A stretch of DNA of 64,000 nucleotides, taken from Ancylomarina sp963977525 (lineage in GTDB: Bacteria > Bacteroidota > Bacteroidia > Bacteroidales > Marinifilaceae). Shown here one piece after another: positions 8,044-17,430 of this stretch. A model generated the notes under the pieces. It was not told the DNA's origin, made no database searches, and saw only the letters and a program-made list of their open reading frames with translations. The stretch covers positions 1-64,000 of the forward strand of contig CAXBPC010000008.1 in assembly GCA_963977525.1 (NCBI GenBank). The letters run 5' to 3'. How positions within the stretch are numbered: the stretch's first letter is position 1; each line of letters starts with the position of its first letter. The position numbers were made by a program, and so were the translations under genes.

Positions 8044-9453
8044 TTATTTCGTTTGAGAATAGGTTTTGCGAAGTAGGTTTCTCTGAATCTTAACAAAGAC
8101 CTTCTCCACCCCATCGTGCGGACCTCTAGAAGGGTACTGAAAAACCATGCCTTCTTGGTTGATAATGATATAAGTTGGGAATACTTTAATTTTATAATCT
8201 TTTAAAATAGGGTTGTCTTTATCAATTAAAATAACAGGCCAGTTCGCTTCAATTTGTTTCGTTCTATTTTTAAAGCGAACAGGATCTACATCACTAGCTA
8301 AACTTAAGAACTCGACATCTTTCCCAAAAGCTTTGTGCAATTTCTTAAGCGATTCCATATCATTCTTCCAAACTGAGTTCGATGTATTACAAAAACTCAG
8401 ATATAGATATTTCCCCTTATAGTTCTCCAAAGCAACATCTCCTACTTTAAAGTCAGGAGCCTTTGTATTCTTAAGTAAGTGAGAAAGTTTTGATATGTAA
8501 TTCTTTGTCAGTTTGCCTACTCTACCGTCTTGAGAATTCTGATTGATTAGTTTAAGAATAGCGATAGCCTTTCTTCGCGTAAGAAGTGCATTCTCTGTTC
8601 CTTCAAAAACAGATTTGGCCAATAGAAGATCTCGAAAGTTCTTATCCTGATAGACAGCATAAGTCTTCATTGCCTTATTTAATTCCTGATAAGCGTCTTT
8701 AGACTCAAGTGCTTTATTAAATTTTGTTTTCTCTCTACGATGAAAAGCAGAAGCTAAAGTGTTATTGTAAATTTTATTGAATAAGGTTGTATAAGCTGTA
8801 TTATTCAATTGCAAAGTTTGCTTAGAAAAGTATTTATTCTCCAAACTCATATAGGCCTCCGGTCTCGACAAATAATCGAGAAAGCCTAAGCGGTATTTTA
8901 AATAAACTTGAAAATACGAATTCTTTACTTGAGCATATTCAGTCGTCATCTGCTTCGCAAAACCAACACCTACGGAAGATGAACGTTGATTGTAAACCTG
9001 TTCAAAATTTTGGTTAATAAAATTATCAAACTGATTATCGAACTTACGAATCAAATTGTTTAAGCCATTCTTATCAGCATTTCTAAATCCTAATAGAATA
9101 TCCTGTGGTTCGAAAAAAGGATCGATTTTCTGAGCTGGTGAAAGATCTCTCTTTGGAGGTAAACTCAATTGATAATCTTTATCAGCTTCAACAAAAAAGT
9201 AGCCTCTAAATACACCCAAAGGCAAAAAGATCATTTGCGTTTCGTCTATTTCAAATTCTACAGAAAACTGACCTTGTTTATCGAGTTGCATGATCGCAAG
9301 TAGCTTTTCTGTTTTCGAGAAAGCATCATCGTAACACAAGACTTGTATGTGTGTATTCGCATAGGCTGCATGTTGCCCAAACAACTTCACTTTCTTAGCA
9401 AATGAAGCTTGCAAACTAAGAGTCAATATCAGTAAAATTAATAATGATCGCAT
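8044..9453 (-). CDS. Exported thioredoxin-fold (TlpA-like) protein lacking the CxxC motif
   Basis: 469 residues with a signal peptide ending near ASFA. The first 120 residues are strand-rich and resemble the DUF4369-type domain that often precedes TlpA domains in Bacteroidota. A long helical middle (about 130-325) follows. The last 130 residues have the thioredoxin/AhpC-TSA pattern, with the cis-proline segment VFPTYIIINQEG. At the CxxC position the protein reads NSVW, so disulfide chemistry is unlikely; one cysteine lies a few residues earlier (SFCNTS). It is the last gene of a minus-strand run that starts at the ppx-like gene. A periplasmic role is inferred. Confidence 0.8.
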   Translation of the reverse strand: MRSLLILLILTLSLQASFAKKVKLFGQHAAYANTHIQVLCYDDAFSKTEKLLAIMQLDKQGQFSVEFEIDETQMIFLPLGVFRGYFFVEADKDYQLSLPPKRDLSPAQKIDPFFEPQDILLGFRNADKNGLNNLIRKFDNQFDNFINQNFEQVYNQRSSSVGVGFAKQMTTEYAQVKNSYFQVYLKYRLGFLDYLSRPEAYMSLENKYFSKQTLQLNNTAYTTLFNKIYNNTLASAFHRREKTKFNKALESKDAYQELNKAMKTYAVYQDKNFRDLLLAKSVFEGTENALLTRRKAIAILKLINQNSQDGRVGKLTKNYISKLSHLLKNTKAPDFKVGDVALENYKGKYLYLSFCNTSNSVWKNDMESLKKLHKAFGKDVEFLSLASDVDPVRFKNRTKQIEANWPVILIDKDNPILKDYKIKVFPTYIIINQEGMVFQYPSRGPHDGVEKVFVKIQRNLLRKTYSQTK

Positions 9454-9476
9454 ATTCTTGTCTTAATCGTTAGTGT

Positions 9477-9484
9477 CAAAAATA
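9477..9484 (-). promoter_or_regulatory. Possible -7 element for the thioredoxin-fold gene
   Basis: CAAAAATA on the plus strand reads TATTTTTG on the minus strand and fits TAnnTTTG, 24 bases before the start codon. The motif is A/T-rich and could be chance. Confidence 0.4.
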
Positions 9485-9485
9485 A

Positions 9486-9522
9486 AGGCTATTCAAATCA
9501 GATTATCTGATACAAAATAGCC
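9486..9522 (-). terminator. Terminator after coaD
   Basis: A nested hairpin: outer GGCTAT/ATAGCC (9487-9492 with 9517-9522), inner ATCAGA/TCTGAT (9497-9502 with 9506-9511). On the minus strand it is followed by a TTTATTTTT tract, 16 bases past the coaD stop. Confidence 0.7.
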
Positions 9523-9537
9523 AGCTTATTTTATTGA

Positions 9538-10011
9538 TTACAACTTGTAAGCTTCTGGGTCTTTAACCCTTGGAACGAATTGAGATGCATCTCCACCATG
9601 GCGAATAATATCACGTATAATAGTTGATGTAATCATTGTATGTTCAGGTGTTGTCAATAGGAAAATTGACTCCAAATCGTACACCATCTTCTTGTTTATT
9701 TGTGCAATAGCACGCTCATACTCAAAATCGGCAGCAGTACGCAAACCACGTAAGATATATTGAGCTCCTTTTGACTTACAATATTCTACAGTCAACCCAC
9801 CATAAAGCTCAACCTCGATTCGTGGATCGTTATTAAAGCATTCTTTTATCCACTGAATACGTTTCTCAACAGGGAAAAATTGTCTCTTCTCTGCGTTGTA
9901 ACCTATGGCAATGACAATTTTATCGAACAAAGGTAATGCTCGGCTTACAATTGATTCGTGTCCAACTGTAAAAGGATCAAATGATCCAGGAAATATGGCT
10001 ATACGTTCCAT
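9538..10011 (-). CDS. coaD: Phosphopantetheine adenylyltransferase
   Basis: 157 residues, the normal size. It transfers AMP from ATP to 4'-phosphopantetheine, the fourth step of coenzyme A synthesis. The nucleotidyltransferase motif GSFDPFTVGH (9-18) carries the catalytic TxGH-type histidine. RGLRTAADFEYE and the C-terminal ISSTxxR-like segment (ITSTIIRDIIRHGG) complete the active site. It follows the SLC12-like gene by 88 bases on the same strand. Confidence 0.96.
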   Translation of the reverse strand: MERIAIFPGSFDPFTVGHESIVSRALPLFDKIVIAIGYNAEKRQFFPVEKRIQWIKECFNNDPRIEVELYGGLTVEYCKSKGAQYILRGLRTAADFEYERAIAQINKKMVYDLESIFLLTTPEHTMITSTIIRDIIRHGGDASQFVPRVKDPEAYKL

Positions 10012-10099
10012 CTTCTCTTTTTATAATTATTTTGAAACCTCATCTATGGATGGGCTTCTTTAAAAATTCTACTTATACTAAATTACTAAATAATACGAC

Positions 10100-12322
10100 T
10101 TACTTGATTTTAATTTTCTTGTACGAACTCACAAATAGGATGTTACCCATGTCGTCGAATCCGGTAAACATATCCAACTTATCACGATCTACATCTTCTC
10201 TGTTGAATCCAAGAATCGTTAAATCAGCATCCATCGATTTATTCATAATTTCCTTCTTCTTATCGGTATGATCGATTCCAATCAATTCGATATTACTAGA
10301 CGAAATTGGCAACTGGCCTGAACGAATTAAACTCAATAGTTTACCTTGTTCTTTTTCAAGATCCTTTTCTGGATACATGGCAAAGATCTTAATCATACTC
10401 TTCTTCCAATCAGGATGCCCTTGAATGATATAGGCCAACAGAATCATCAGATTCGCATTTTCGTAATCTTTTGATCCTATCCAAATATGAATCTCTTTGT
10501 GGTAACCAAAACCTTTATACGACGTATTCAGAATACATACATCAAATTGGGTTGACTCAATCAAATTGTAGTTATCAATTACATAATTCAATTGATCGGG
10601 TTGAGTACGCGAATATTCAAACAGGATTGAATTATACCCGTGTCCTGATATACCAGAAAGCTGCATAACTTGAGCAATTGCTGAAGTCATTGATGGACTA
10701 ATAATCGTATCTAAGAAAACACGGTTACGACTTCCTGATGCCAAATGAATCAAGCGTTTCATTACACTTTTAGATTCTTCGTTCGTTTTCTCACTTAGGA
10801 AGCCTTCCAAATAATGTATATACGTTCCAAAACCATATTTGTAAGAAATCCATCGTAATAAGTCGAAAGCAGAACGGCGCTTAAAAGTGTCTCGAGAGAT
10901 ACAAATTGCAAATGGTCTCCAACTTACTTCTCTATCAACTTTTTCGGCTCGTTGAGCAAAGATTTGCAAGTATCGACTCAATTGAAACACCACACCACGA
11001 AATAGTTTGGCTAATCCTCGATGTTCTTTATTACTCACATTGATTCCGTAGTAAATCACGCCCATTATCAGTAAGGAAATAATAGCGTACGTCATATTCA
11101 TTTGGAACATGATCCAGAATGAAAGTAAGGCTCCCATAAGAGATAAATACCAACGAGAACGGAAGGTTGGACGATAAGATGGATCTGCCGCAAAATGCTC
11201 AAGGAATGAGATCATACAAATTGCTCCATAGGTCACCATAAAGAACATCGAAATGATTTGAGCTACAAAGTCAACATCACCTATCAAGATGAATACAAAA
11301 GCAATTAGAATAGAAATGACTGAAGCATTAAGCGGTTCAGTCGTTTTTCTATTTTCCTTTTTCAGCCATTTATTTAATCCTTTCTGAGGGAAAATATCAT
11401 CCATACCAATGGCTTGCAAAGTTCGTGGTGCAACCATAATTGAACCCAATGCTGATGACAATGAAGCTGCCGCCAAGCCAATAGGAATAATTGGCCCCCA
11501 TACGGCAATATTACTCATAATAAGCTGATTGCTATATAAATCTTCAGGACTGGCTGAAACTGTAAATTTATAGGCAGCAAAAAGATAAACAACCAAACCA
11601 CCAACGGTTGCCCAGATGGTTCCTCTAGGAATCGATCGTTTAGGATTCTTAAGCTCACCAGACAAACCTAAACCAGCAGCTAAGCCAGTAAAGGCAGGAA
11701 ATATAATCGTAAACACATAGAAAAAACTTTTAGGATTTTCAACAGTTGCATCCAGAACAATTTCTTGAGGTGCATCGGCGGGTGAGCCAATAAAAAACAT
11801 GACAAGTGAAACAGCTAAAGTTGCCACAACTACATAGAGAATTTTCATTCCCATATTTGAACCTCGCCATAAGAATAAGCCAGACAAAAGACACATTGCT
11901 GGAATTGTAATGGCACGTTTATCATAAATTAACCAACCAAAATCATTAGCTACCCATTGAATAACGGGATCGAATGCTTCGCCAAATGCAATAATATAAA
12001 AGGCAACCGATATGGCTTGAGAGAGATAAAGTGTTATACCAATTGCAGCTCCAATATTCAAGCCGAAAGATCGAGATATGATATAATATGCTCCACCTCC
12101 CAACACTTTCTGATTAGTCGCAATTTCTGCAACAGCCATAGCCGTTGGAATGGTAATCATATGTCCTAGAATAATAATTCCAATGACACCGATAAAACCA
12201 ACATTACCGACAGCCCAGCCAAAACGAAGAAATAAAATTGCACCTAGAATGGTAGAAATTGCAGTCATGAAGACTGGCAATGTTCCAAAAGTCGCACTCG
12301 ATTTAGTAAAATTATTGGCCAT
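10100..12322 (-). CDS. SLC12/APC-family cation-chloride cotransporter-like permease (copy 1)
   Basis: 740 residues. About twelve membrane segments span roughly residues 15-450. The first helices carry the SLC12-like patterns STILGAILFLRFGWAVG and GGAYYIISRSFG. A soluble C-terminal domain of about 290 residues resembles that of eukaryotic NKCC/KCC transporters. By family, ions or amino acids move with a coupled ion; the substrate is not readable here. A full-length relative of the same size lies at 59988-62210. It is 48 bases downstream of hydF and 88 upstream of coaD, probably in one transcript. Confidence 0.85.
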   Translation of the reverse strand: MANNFTKSSATFGTLPVFMTAISTILGAILFLRFGWAVGNVGFIGVIGIIILGHMITIPTAMAVAEIATNQKVLGGGAYYIISRSFGLNIGAAIGITLYLSQAISVAFYIIAFGEAFDPVIQWVANDFGWLIYDKRAITIPAMCLLSGLFLWRGSNMGMKILYVVVATLAVSLVMFFIGSPADAPQEIVLDATVENPKSFFYVFTIIFPAFTGLAAGLGLSGELKNPKRSIPRGTIWATVGGLVVYLFAAYKFTVSASPEDLYSNQLIMSNIAVWGPIIPIGLAAASLSSALGSIMVAPRTLQAIGMDDIFPQKGLNKWLKKENRKTTEPLNASVISILIAFVFILIGDVDFVAQIISMFFMVTYGAICMISFLEHFAADPSYRPTFRSRWYLSLMGALLSFWIMFQMNMTYAIISLLIMGVIYYGINVSNKEHRGLAKLFRGVVFQLSRYLQIFAQRAEKVDREVSWRPFAICISRDTFKRRSAFDLLRWISYKYGFGTYIHYLEGFLSEKTNEESKSVMKRLIHLASGSRNRVFLDTIISPSMTSAIAQVMQLSGISGHGYNSILFEYSRTQPDQLNYVIDNYNLIESTQFDVCILNTSYKGFGYHKEIHIWIGSKDYENANLMILLAYIIQGHPDWKKSMIKIFAMYPEKDLEKEQGKLLSLIRSGQLPISSSNIELIGIDHTDKKKEIMNKSMDADLTILGFNREDVDRDKLDMFTGFDDMGNILFVSSYKKIKIK

Positions 12323-12370
12323 ATATTTTAAATCAATTACAGTTTAAGAATAGTGTATTGTGTGTACTAT

Positions 12371-13570
12371 TTAAAGTTTAAACGGTTCAATAGCCCTATT
12401 ATATATGCCCTGAACATAGGCAATCGCCAAACCATAATTACTAACAGGAATTCCTGCTTCAATCGCTGGCAATAGTCTATTATGAATTTGCTTTTTTGTG
12501 ATCATACAGCCTCCACATTGAATCACCATTGCATAATCATAAATTGGGCGTTGAATGGCATCTAGACCTGAAACAATATCGAAACTTAATTCGCAATTAC
12601 AGTATTTCCTTAACCAGGCAGGTAACTTAAATCGTCCAATATCTTCGCACGAAACATGATGAGAACATGACTCAAGAATTAAAACTCGATCTCCACTTTT
12701 CAAATCATCGATCTTTGGCGTTCCCTTTATATAATTCTCAAAATCGCCTTTTTGTCTAGCTAGAACAGTACTAAAGCTAGTCAATGGAATATCTTTGGGA
12801 ATCAACTGTCCCGCCAAATCGAATATCTGACTATCGGTAATCACAAGCTTAGGTTTTACATTTGTTGTTCTAAAAAACTCAGTTACCTGATCTTGTTGAA
12901 GAACGATATTCACACAATGATTATCTAACACATCACGAATCAATTGCACTTGTGGCAGAATCATTCTGCCTGATGGTGCTTCAGAATCAATCGGACAAAT
13001 TAGCATCACCACATCGTTTGGCTGAATTAAGTCACCAATAATCGTTTTAAAAACCTTTGAAGCCTCGGGTGCCGTTTTCTTAATCAAATCTATAAGCTCA
13101 TCGGAATTATTGGGATTGACCGTAGAAAAATCGACTACTGAAGTTTTATATTTCCCTACAAGTTTTGCTTTAAAACTCTCATCAAGTTTCACCTCATCAG
13201 ACTTATTGTGGATGATGAAAAATGGCGTTTTATAGTAGTTAAATTTCTTAATTAGATCTTCTTCGAAACTTCCGAACACATTATCGGCAATAACCAAAAT
13301 AGCCAAATCGATGGTCGAAATAGAATGCAAGGTTTTTTGAATTCGTTTCTCTCCCAAATCACCTGTATCATCAATCCCAGCTGTATCAATTAAAATAACG
13401 GGTGCATAATCTAATATCTCAAAAGACTTCTTAACAGGATCTGTTGTTGTTCCTGCTATATCCGATACAATTGCAATCTGCTGATCTGCCAAAGTATTTA
13501 TGATGGAAGATTTACCGTGGTTTCTACGCCCGTAAATTCCTATATGTGTTTTATGATCTTTAGTCTTCAT
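12371..13570 (-). CDS. hydF: [FeFe]-hydrogenase maturation GTPase HydF
   Basis: 399 residues. The N-terminal GTPase domain has the P-loop GRRNHGKSS (14-22), the switch segment DIAGTTTDP and DTAGIDD. The C-terminal FeS domain has CSHH (302-305) and CGGC (352-355); the 47 residues between H304 and C352 match the HydF pattern CxHx(46-53)..CxxC. HydF carries the diiron precursor and hands it to the hydrogenase. No hydE, hydG or hydrogenase gene is in the window, so those must lie elsewhere if the enzyme is functional. It starts 2 bases after the response-regulator stop, so the two are very likely cotranscribed. Confidence 0.94.
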   Translation of the reverse strand: MKTKDHKTHIGIYGRRNHGKSSIINTLADQQIAIVSDIAGTTTDPVKKSFEILDYAPVILIDTAGIDDTGDLGEKRIQKTLHSISTIDLAILVIADNVFGSFEEDLIKKFNYYKTPFFIIHNKSDEVKLDESFKAKLVGKYKTSVVDFSTVNPNNSDELIDLIKKTAPEASKVFKTIIGDLIQPNDVVMLICPIDSEAPSGRMILPQVQLIRDVLDNHCVNIVLQQDQVTEFFRTTNVKPKLVITDSQIFDLAGQLIPKDIPLTSFSTVLARQKGDFENYIKGTPKIDDLKSGDRVLILESCSHHVSCEDIGRFKLPAWLRKYCNCELSFDIVSGLDAIQRPIYDYAMVIQCGGCMITKKQIHNRLLPAIEAGIPVSNYGLAIAYVQGIYNRAIEPFKL

Positions 13571-13572
13571 AC

Positions 13573-14739
13573 TTAGTTTTTATTGGAACCAGCATACAGC
13601 ATAATATCCTGCTTTGTAATTTCTTTACCACCCAAGATAATTAATCGTTCAATAATATTTCTAAACTCACGAATATTTCCGGTGTAGTCCAATTTTAGAA
13701 GTTCAGCAATAGCACCTTCCGCAATCGATTTTGGAGGTAAGCCCATTTCTGAACAAATCATATCTATAAAATGTTGTGCCAATAAAGGAATATCTTCAAG
13801 CCTTTCATTTAATGCTGGAACTTTAATCAGAATAACGCTTAAGCGATGGTATAAGTCTTCACGAAACTTACTCAAACCAATCTCATCCGAAAGGTTTTTA
13901 TTGGTTGCAGCAATCACTCTAACATTCACCTTGATTTCCTTATCGCCACCTACTCGAGTAATCTTGCTTTCTTGTAAAGCACGCAAAACCTTAGCTTGTG
14001 CAGACAAACTCATATCACCAATCTCATCTAGAAATAGAGTTCCACCGTCAGACAATTCAAACTTTCCTTTGCGCTGCTTGTGAGCCGAAGTAAATGAGCC
14101 TTTCTCATGACCAAACAATTCACTCTCAATTAACTCTGATGGAATAGCTGCACAGTTCACCTCAACAAAAGGTTTCTTTGCTCTATTACTCTTTTCATGA
14201 ATACGATGCGCCACAAGCTCTTTCCCCGTTCCGTTGGGGCCCGTAATTAAAACTCGAGCATCAGTTGGAGCAACTTTCTCAATCATATCATTTAATTCCA
14301 TAATGGCTTTCGATTCACCAATCATGTCGAATTTCTTATTCACTTTTCTTTTCAGAACTTTAGTCTCAGTCAAAAGAACAGCCTTATCAAGCGCATTCTT
14401 AATCGTGATTAGAATTCTGTTTAGGTCAAGGGGCTTTTCTATAAAATCGAAAGCTCCTTTTTTAATAGCTTCAACAGCTGTATCAATATTCCCATGTCCA
14501 GATATCATGATAACAGGCACATCAAAAGCAATTTCTTGTAGCTTTTCAAGAACTTCAAGCCCGTCCATTTCAGGCATTTTTATATCGCAAAGAATCACAT
14601 CAAATTCATTCGCTCCAACCATTTTAATGGCTTCCATTCCGTTCTCAGCAAGACTCACTTGATAGTTTTCGTATGAAAGGATATCTTTCAAAGTGTTACG
14701 AATACTTCTTTCGTCGTCGATGATTAAAATTTTTGACAT
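13573..14739 (-). CDS. Sigma-54-type (NtrC family) response regulator without a DNA-binding domain
   Basis: 388 residues. A receiver domain (1-120) has acidic D8/D9, the phospho-acceptor D52 and K102. An AAA+ domain has Walker A GPNGTGKE (167-174) and Walker B TLFLDEIGD (234-242). The loop that contacts sigma-54, normally GAFTGA, reads GSFTSA (214-219). The protein ends about 13 residues after the AAA+ C-terminal helices, so the usual Fis-type helix-turn-helix is absent and NtrC relatives are some 70 residues longer. No histidine kinase is adjacent. It lies between the ppx-like gene and hydF. Confidence 0.9.
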   Translation of the reverse strand: MSKILIIDDERSIRNTLKDILSYENYQVSLAENGMEAIKMVGANEFDVILCDIKMPEMDGLEVLEKLQEIAFDVPVIMISGHGNIDTAVEAIKKGAFDFIEKPLDLNRILITIKNALDKAVLLTETKVLKRKVNKKFDMIGESKAIMELNDMIEKVAPTDARVLITGPNGTGKELVAHRIHEKSNRAKKPFVEVNCAAIPSELIESELFGHEKGSFTSAHKQRKGKFELSDGGTLFLDEIGDMSLSAQAKVLRALQESKITRVGGDKEIKVNVRVIAATNKNLSDEIGLSKFREDLYHRLSVILIKVPALNERLEDIPLLAQHFIDMICSEMGLPPKSIAEGAIAELLKLDYTGNIREFRNIIERLIILGGKEITKQDIMLYAGSNKN

Positions 14740-14782
14740 GCTATGATATTAAAATAATGACTTAAATATATTTAACCGAGTC

Positions 14783-15733
14783 CTAAGATATCGATTTTTC
14801 TGATTCGCCTAAAGCCTTTAGGTAATCTAAAAGAGCCCCTTCTTTCAAGGCATAAGCTGATTGAAACAATACTGACAACTCACTTTCTTTAACTAAGAAG
14901 TTGATGAAAACACTTGCAATCACCATAAGATGAACACGAGCAGAATCCATTCCTGCCATCTGCATTCTTTCTTCAAGAGTCGATTCTAAAAAACGTTTAT
15001 GTAAGGTATTAAAATCTTCTAGTTTTATATTGTAACGGGTTTGATCAGGCTGAAATTCAGCTTTCTCTTCGGCCAAAATAACCTGACGCAAAGTAGAGAA
15101 TGATCCCGATGAGCCTATTAATGTTTTTACCGAATAGGTCTTCAATGCTTCAATCAAATCACTCAGTTTATCTTTCAAAAAAGCTTCAATTTCCTTAAGT
15201 TCATCCAATTTTATGGGATCAGAAGGTTGAAATTGTTCTAATAAACGAGTCATTCCTATCGGATATGATTTCTTCCAAAAAATTTCCTCCGAATTGGCAA
15301 TGATTATTTCATTGCTTCCTCCTCCAATATCAAGAATTGCTACTACCTCATCATCCAAACCAACCGCTTCACGCGTTCCATAATAAATAAGTTCAGCCTC
15401 ACGATTCCCAGAAATAACTTCAATGTCTATATCAAAATCTTGATGGATTTGATTCACAAATTCCATTCCATTCGTAGCTGTTCTGATAGCAGATGTCGCA
15501 AAACCAAAGGTCTTGACAGTTTTGTGAGAAGTAATGATCTGCTTCATCTCGACAAATGCAAGATGCGCACGCTTTTGAGCCTCATCAGTAATATAATTCT
15601 GATTTATTCCTCCCTCTCCTAGTTTCACAGGATATTTGGAACGATGTAGTATGTTAATTTGCTTATCAATTAGAATTTCAGCCACAAGCAAATTGAATGT
15701 ATTGGTACCCAAATCGATAATTGAGATACGCAT
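14783..15733 (-). CDS. Ppx/GppA family phosphatase
   Basis: 316 residues. It belongs to the ASKHA fold enzymes that hydrolyse polyphosphate or pppGpp. The N-terminal phosphate loop IDLGTNTFNLLVAE and the second loop AILDIGGGSNEIII (about 132-145) are clear, as are GEGG and TSAIRTA. It has only the catalytic core without the C-terminal HD-like domain of long Ppx enzymes, so exopolyphosphatase and pppGpp phosphohydrolase roles cannot be told apart. It is the first gene of the minus-strand run, 43 bases before the response regulator. Confidence 0.9.
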   Translation of the reverse strand: MRISIIDLGTNTFNLLVAEILIDKQINILHRSKYPVKLGEGGINQNYITDEAQKRAHLAFVEMKQIITSHKTVKTFGFATSAIRTATNGMEFVNQIHQDFDIDIEVISGNREAELIYYGTREAVGLDDEVVAILDIGGGSNEIIIANSEEIFWKKSYPIGMTRLLEQFQPSDPIKLDELKEIEAFLKDKLSDLIEALKTYSVKTLIGSSGSFSTLRQVILAEEKAEFQPDQTRYNIKLEDFNTLHKRFLESTLEERMQMAGMDSARVHLMVIASVFINFLVKESELSVLFQSAYALKEGALLDYLKALGESEKSIS

Positions 15734-16214
15734 AAGTTGATTAGATTTCAGTTAAAAAAATAGCTTTTACAGATATCGAAAGTAGTGATTTTTCGGGCAT
15801 AATAAGCTAAAAATGCTCAAGAAAAGCAAGCCCATAAGTTGTTTTAAATGGGAGGGTATTTAATAAGGAATCTTATATCGGAATAAACGTGACTAAAATA
15901 TTTATGAGTGCATAAAACACTTAACGTATTTATAAGCCCCTAAAGTAAACTCAATATTCGACCTAGAATCAAAAATACGGAAAAGCAACAATAGCTGAAA
16001 CCCCTAATCTATTGACTCATTTGACTACGGGAGGCTGATTTCGGCTACAGGGATACCCATTCGGGCTACGGGAGGCTGATTCCGGCTACAGGGATAGCCA
16101 TTCGGGCTACAGGAAACTAATTTCGGCTACTGGAATATCAATTGAGGCTACGGGGATATCAATTTACCTGTAAGGCATCGTGCTTACGACGAGATGGCTT
16201 CCTTTTTCGAAATA
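15734..16214. other. 481-bp intergenic region with a degenerate repeat array
   Basis: Lies between two minus-strand genes, upstream of the ppx-like gene and downstream of porQ. 15734-16020 shows no gene and no clear -7 motif. 16025-16168 is a seven-unit tandem array (separate entry). Confidence 0.7.
16025..16168. repeat. Tandem array of seven 20/21-bp units
   Basis: CTAC begins at 16025, 16045, 16066, 16086, 16107, 16127 and 16148, so the unit length alternates 20, 21, 20, 21, 20, 21. Units follow the rough pattern CTAC-n-GG-n-A, then a variable core, then ATTTCGG. The first four alternate between two subtypes, giving a 41-bp higher-order period. No spacers separate the units, so this is not CRISPR, and the 20-base units would break any reading frame. 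Confidence 0.88.
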
Positions 16215-17279
16215 TTAGTCGAAAGCGTAAGAAAGAGAAAAGACGTTTGAATACTTTGAAATGGATTGATCTCCAATATCAGTAAGAGCATAATCAAGTC
16301 GGAAATTTTTATAATGAATACCTAAACCCATATTAGGTTGAAAAACCAAGGACTCCTTTTGTTTAAAATCTGTTTCTCGTTGGATATTCCCCACTCCCAT
16401 TCTCAAATAGATTAGGTTTTGATATTGGAATTCTAAGCCCATATGTGGGTCAATGCTGATTGGATCTCCTGCAATTAGAGTATGACGTTTACCGTCGAAA
16501 GTAAAATCAGCATCTAGCTCAGCCAAAACAGAAACCTTATCGGATAAAGTAAAATCTCGACTCACACCTAAAATCAATCTCGGCAATGTAATCTCTGTTG
16601 AATTTTCAGGAATCTCATTTCCTGTATTATTAAAAACTTCCTCTAAGTCATCGGTTTTAAACACCCACGCATTAAAGGTTGAGCTAGCATCGCGAAGTAA
16701 AGCACCCATCTGCCATTTCCCTTTTTTGTACTTTAATGCCGCATCGATACCAAATCCATAAGCCGATGCAAAATCACCAGTATGACGATAAATCAACTTC
16801 ACATTTCCCCCTATCGATAAGCCTTCAATTTTTGTTTTCTTAGCGTAGGAAATTAGAAGGGCGTAATCTGCTGCCGAAAATGTTGTAATCAAATCGTATC
16901 GGATGTTCCCATCTTTATCAATCAACTCCAGCGTGTTTGGTATATCATCAACTCCATATCGAATTATACTAAGAGCTAAAGCACTTTTCTCATCCAACTT
17001 TATTCCAAAACCGACATAATCGTAGGCAGCCATACCAGCAAAATACTCTGCATGCATAGCAGACAATTCATATTTTTTATTCAAATCGACCAAACTTGCA
17101 GGATTCCAATATGCCGACTCTACACCTTTTTGTGAAGCCACGGCTACATTACCCATAGCAAAAGCTCTTGCTCCTACCCCTACAGATAAAAATTCATTAC
17201 TGTATTTTGGTGCTGAAGTTTGCCCCACAGCGTTTAAACCAAAAATAAAAAAGAATATTACGATTAAGTATTTTTGCAT
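16215..17279 (-). CDS. PorV/PorQ-family outer-membrane beta-barrel protein
   Basis: 354 residues with a signal peptide (cleavage near AVGQ). The N-terminal segment after it, FLSVGVGARAFAMGN followed by SAYWNPASL, is the hallmark of the PorV/PorQ family of FadL-like barrels, some of which are type IX secretion components. The rest alternates amphipathic strands and ends in an aromatic-rich strand (SLSYAFD), as outer-membrane barrels do. PorQ fits the size better than PorV, but the exact member is not certain. Divergent from pssA. Confidence 0.82.
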   Translation of the reverse strand: MQKYLIVIFFFIFGLNAVGQTSAPKYSNEFLSVGVGARAFAMGNVAVASQKGVESAYWNPASLVDLNKKYELSAMHAEYFAGMAAYDYVGFGIKLDEKSALALSIIRYGVDDIPNTLELIDKDGNIRYDLITTFSAADYALLISYAKKTKIEGLSIGGNVKLIYRHTGDFASAYGFGIDAALKYKKGKWQMGALLRDASSTFNAWVFKTDDLEEVFNNTGNEIPENSTEITLPRLILGVSRDFTLSDKVSVLAELDADFTFDGKRHTLIAGDPISIDPHMGLEFQYQNLIYLRMGVGNIQRETDFKQKESLVFQPNMGLGIHYKNFRLDYALTDIGDQSISKYSNVFSLSYAFD

Positions 17280-17372
17280 AATTAGATTTTGGACGAAGCG
17301 TAAAAATACAATGCTTTTTTTAGTTCAATGACATTCTCTATGAAACTTTTCAGTGCATTCCGATTTTTAGAT

Positions 17373-17380
17373 TAATTTTG
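17373..17380 (+). promoter_or_regulatory. Predicted -7 promoter element of pssA
   Basis: TAATTTTG matches TAnnTTTG and lies about 50 bases before the pssA ATG. No strong -33 element is visible. Confidence 0.5.
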
Positions 17381-17430
17381 CAAAGCTCACATTTAAGAGC
17401 AAACTTTATTGATCAAAACAATACACAAAG

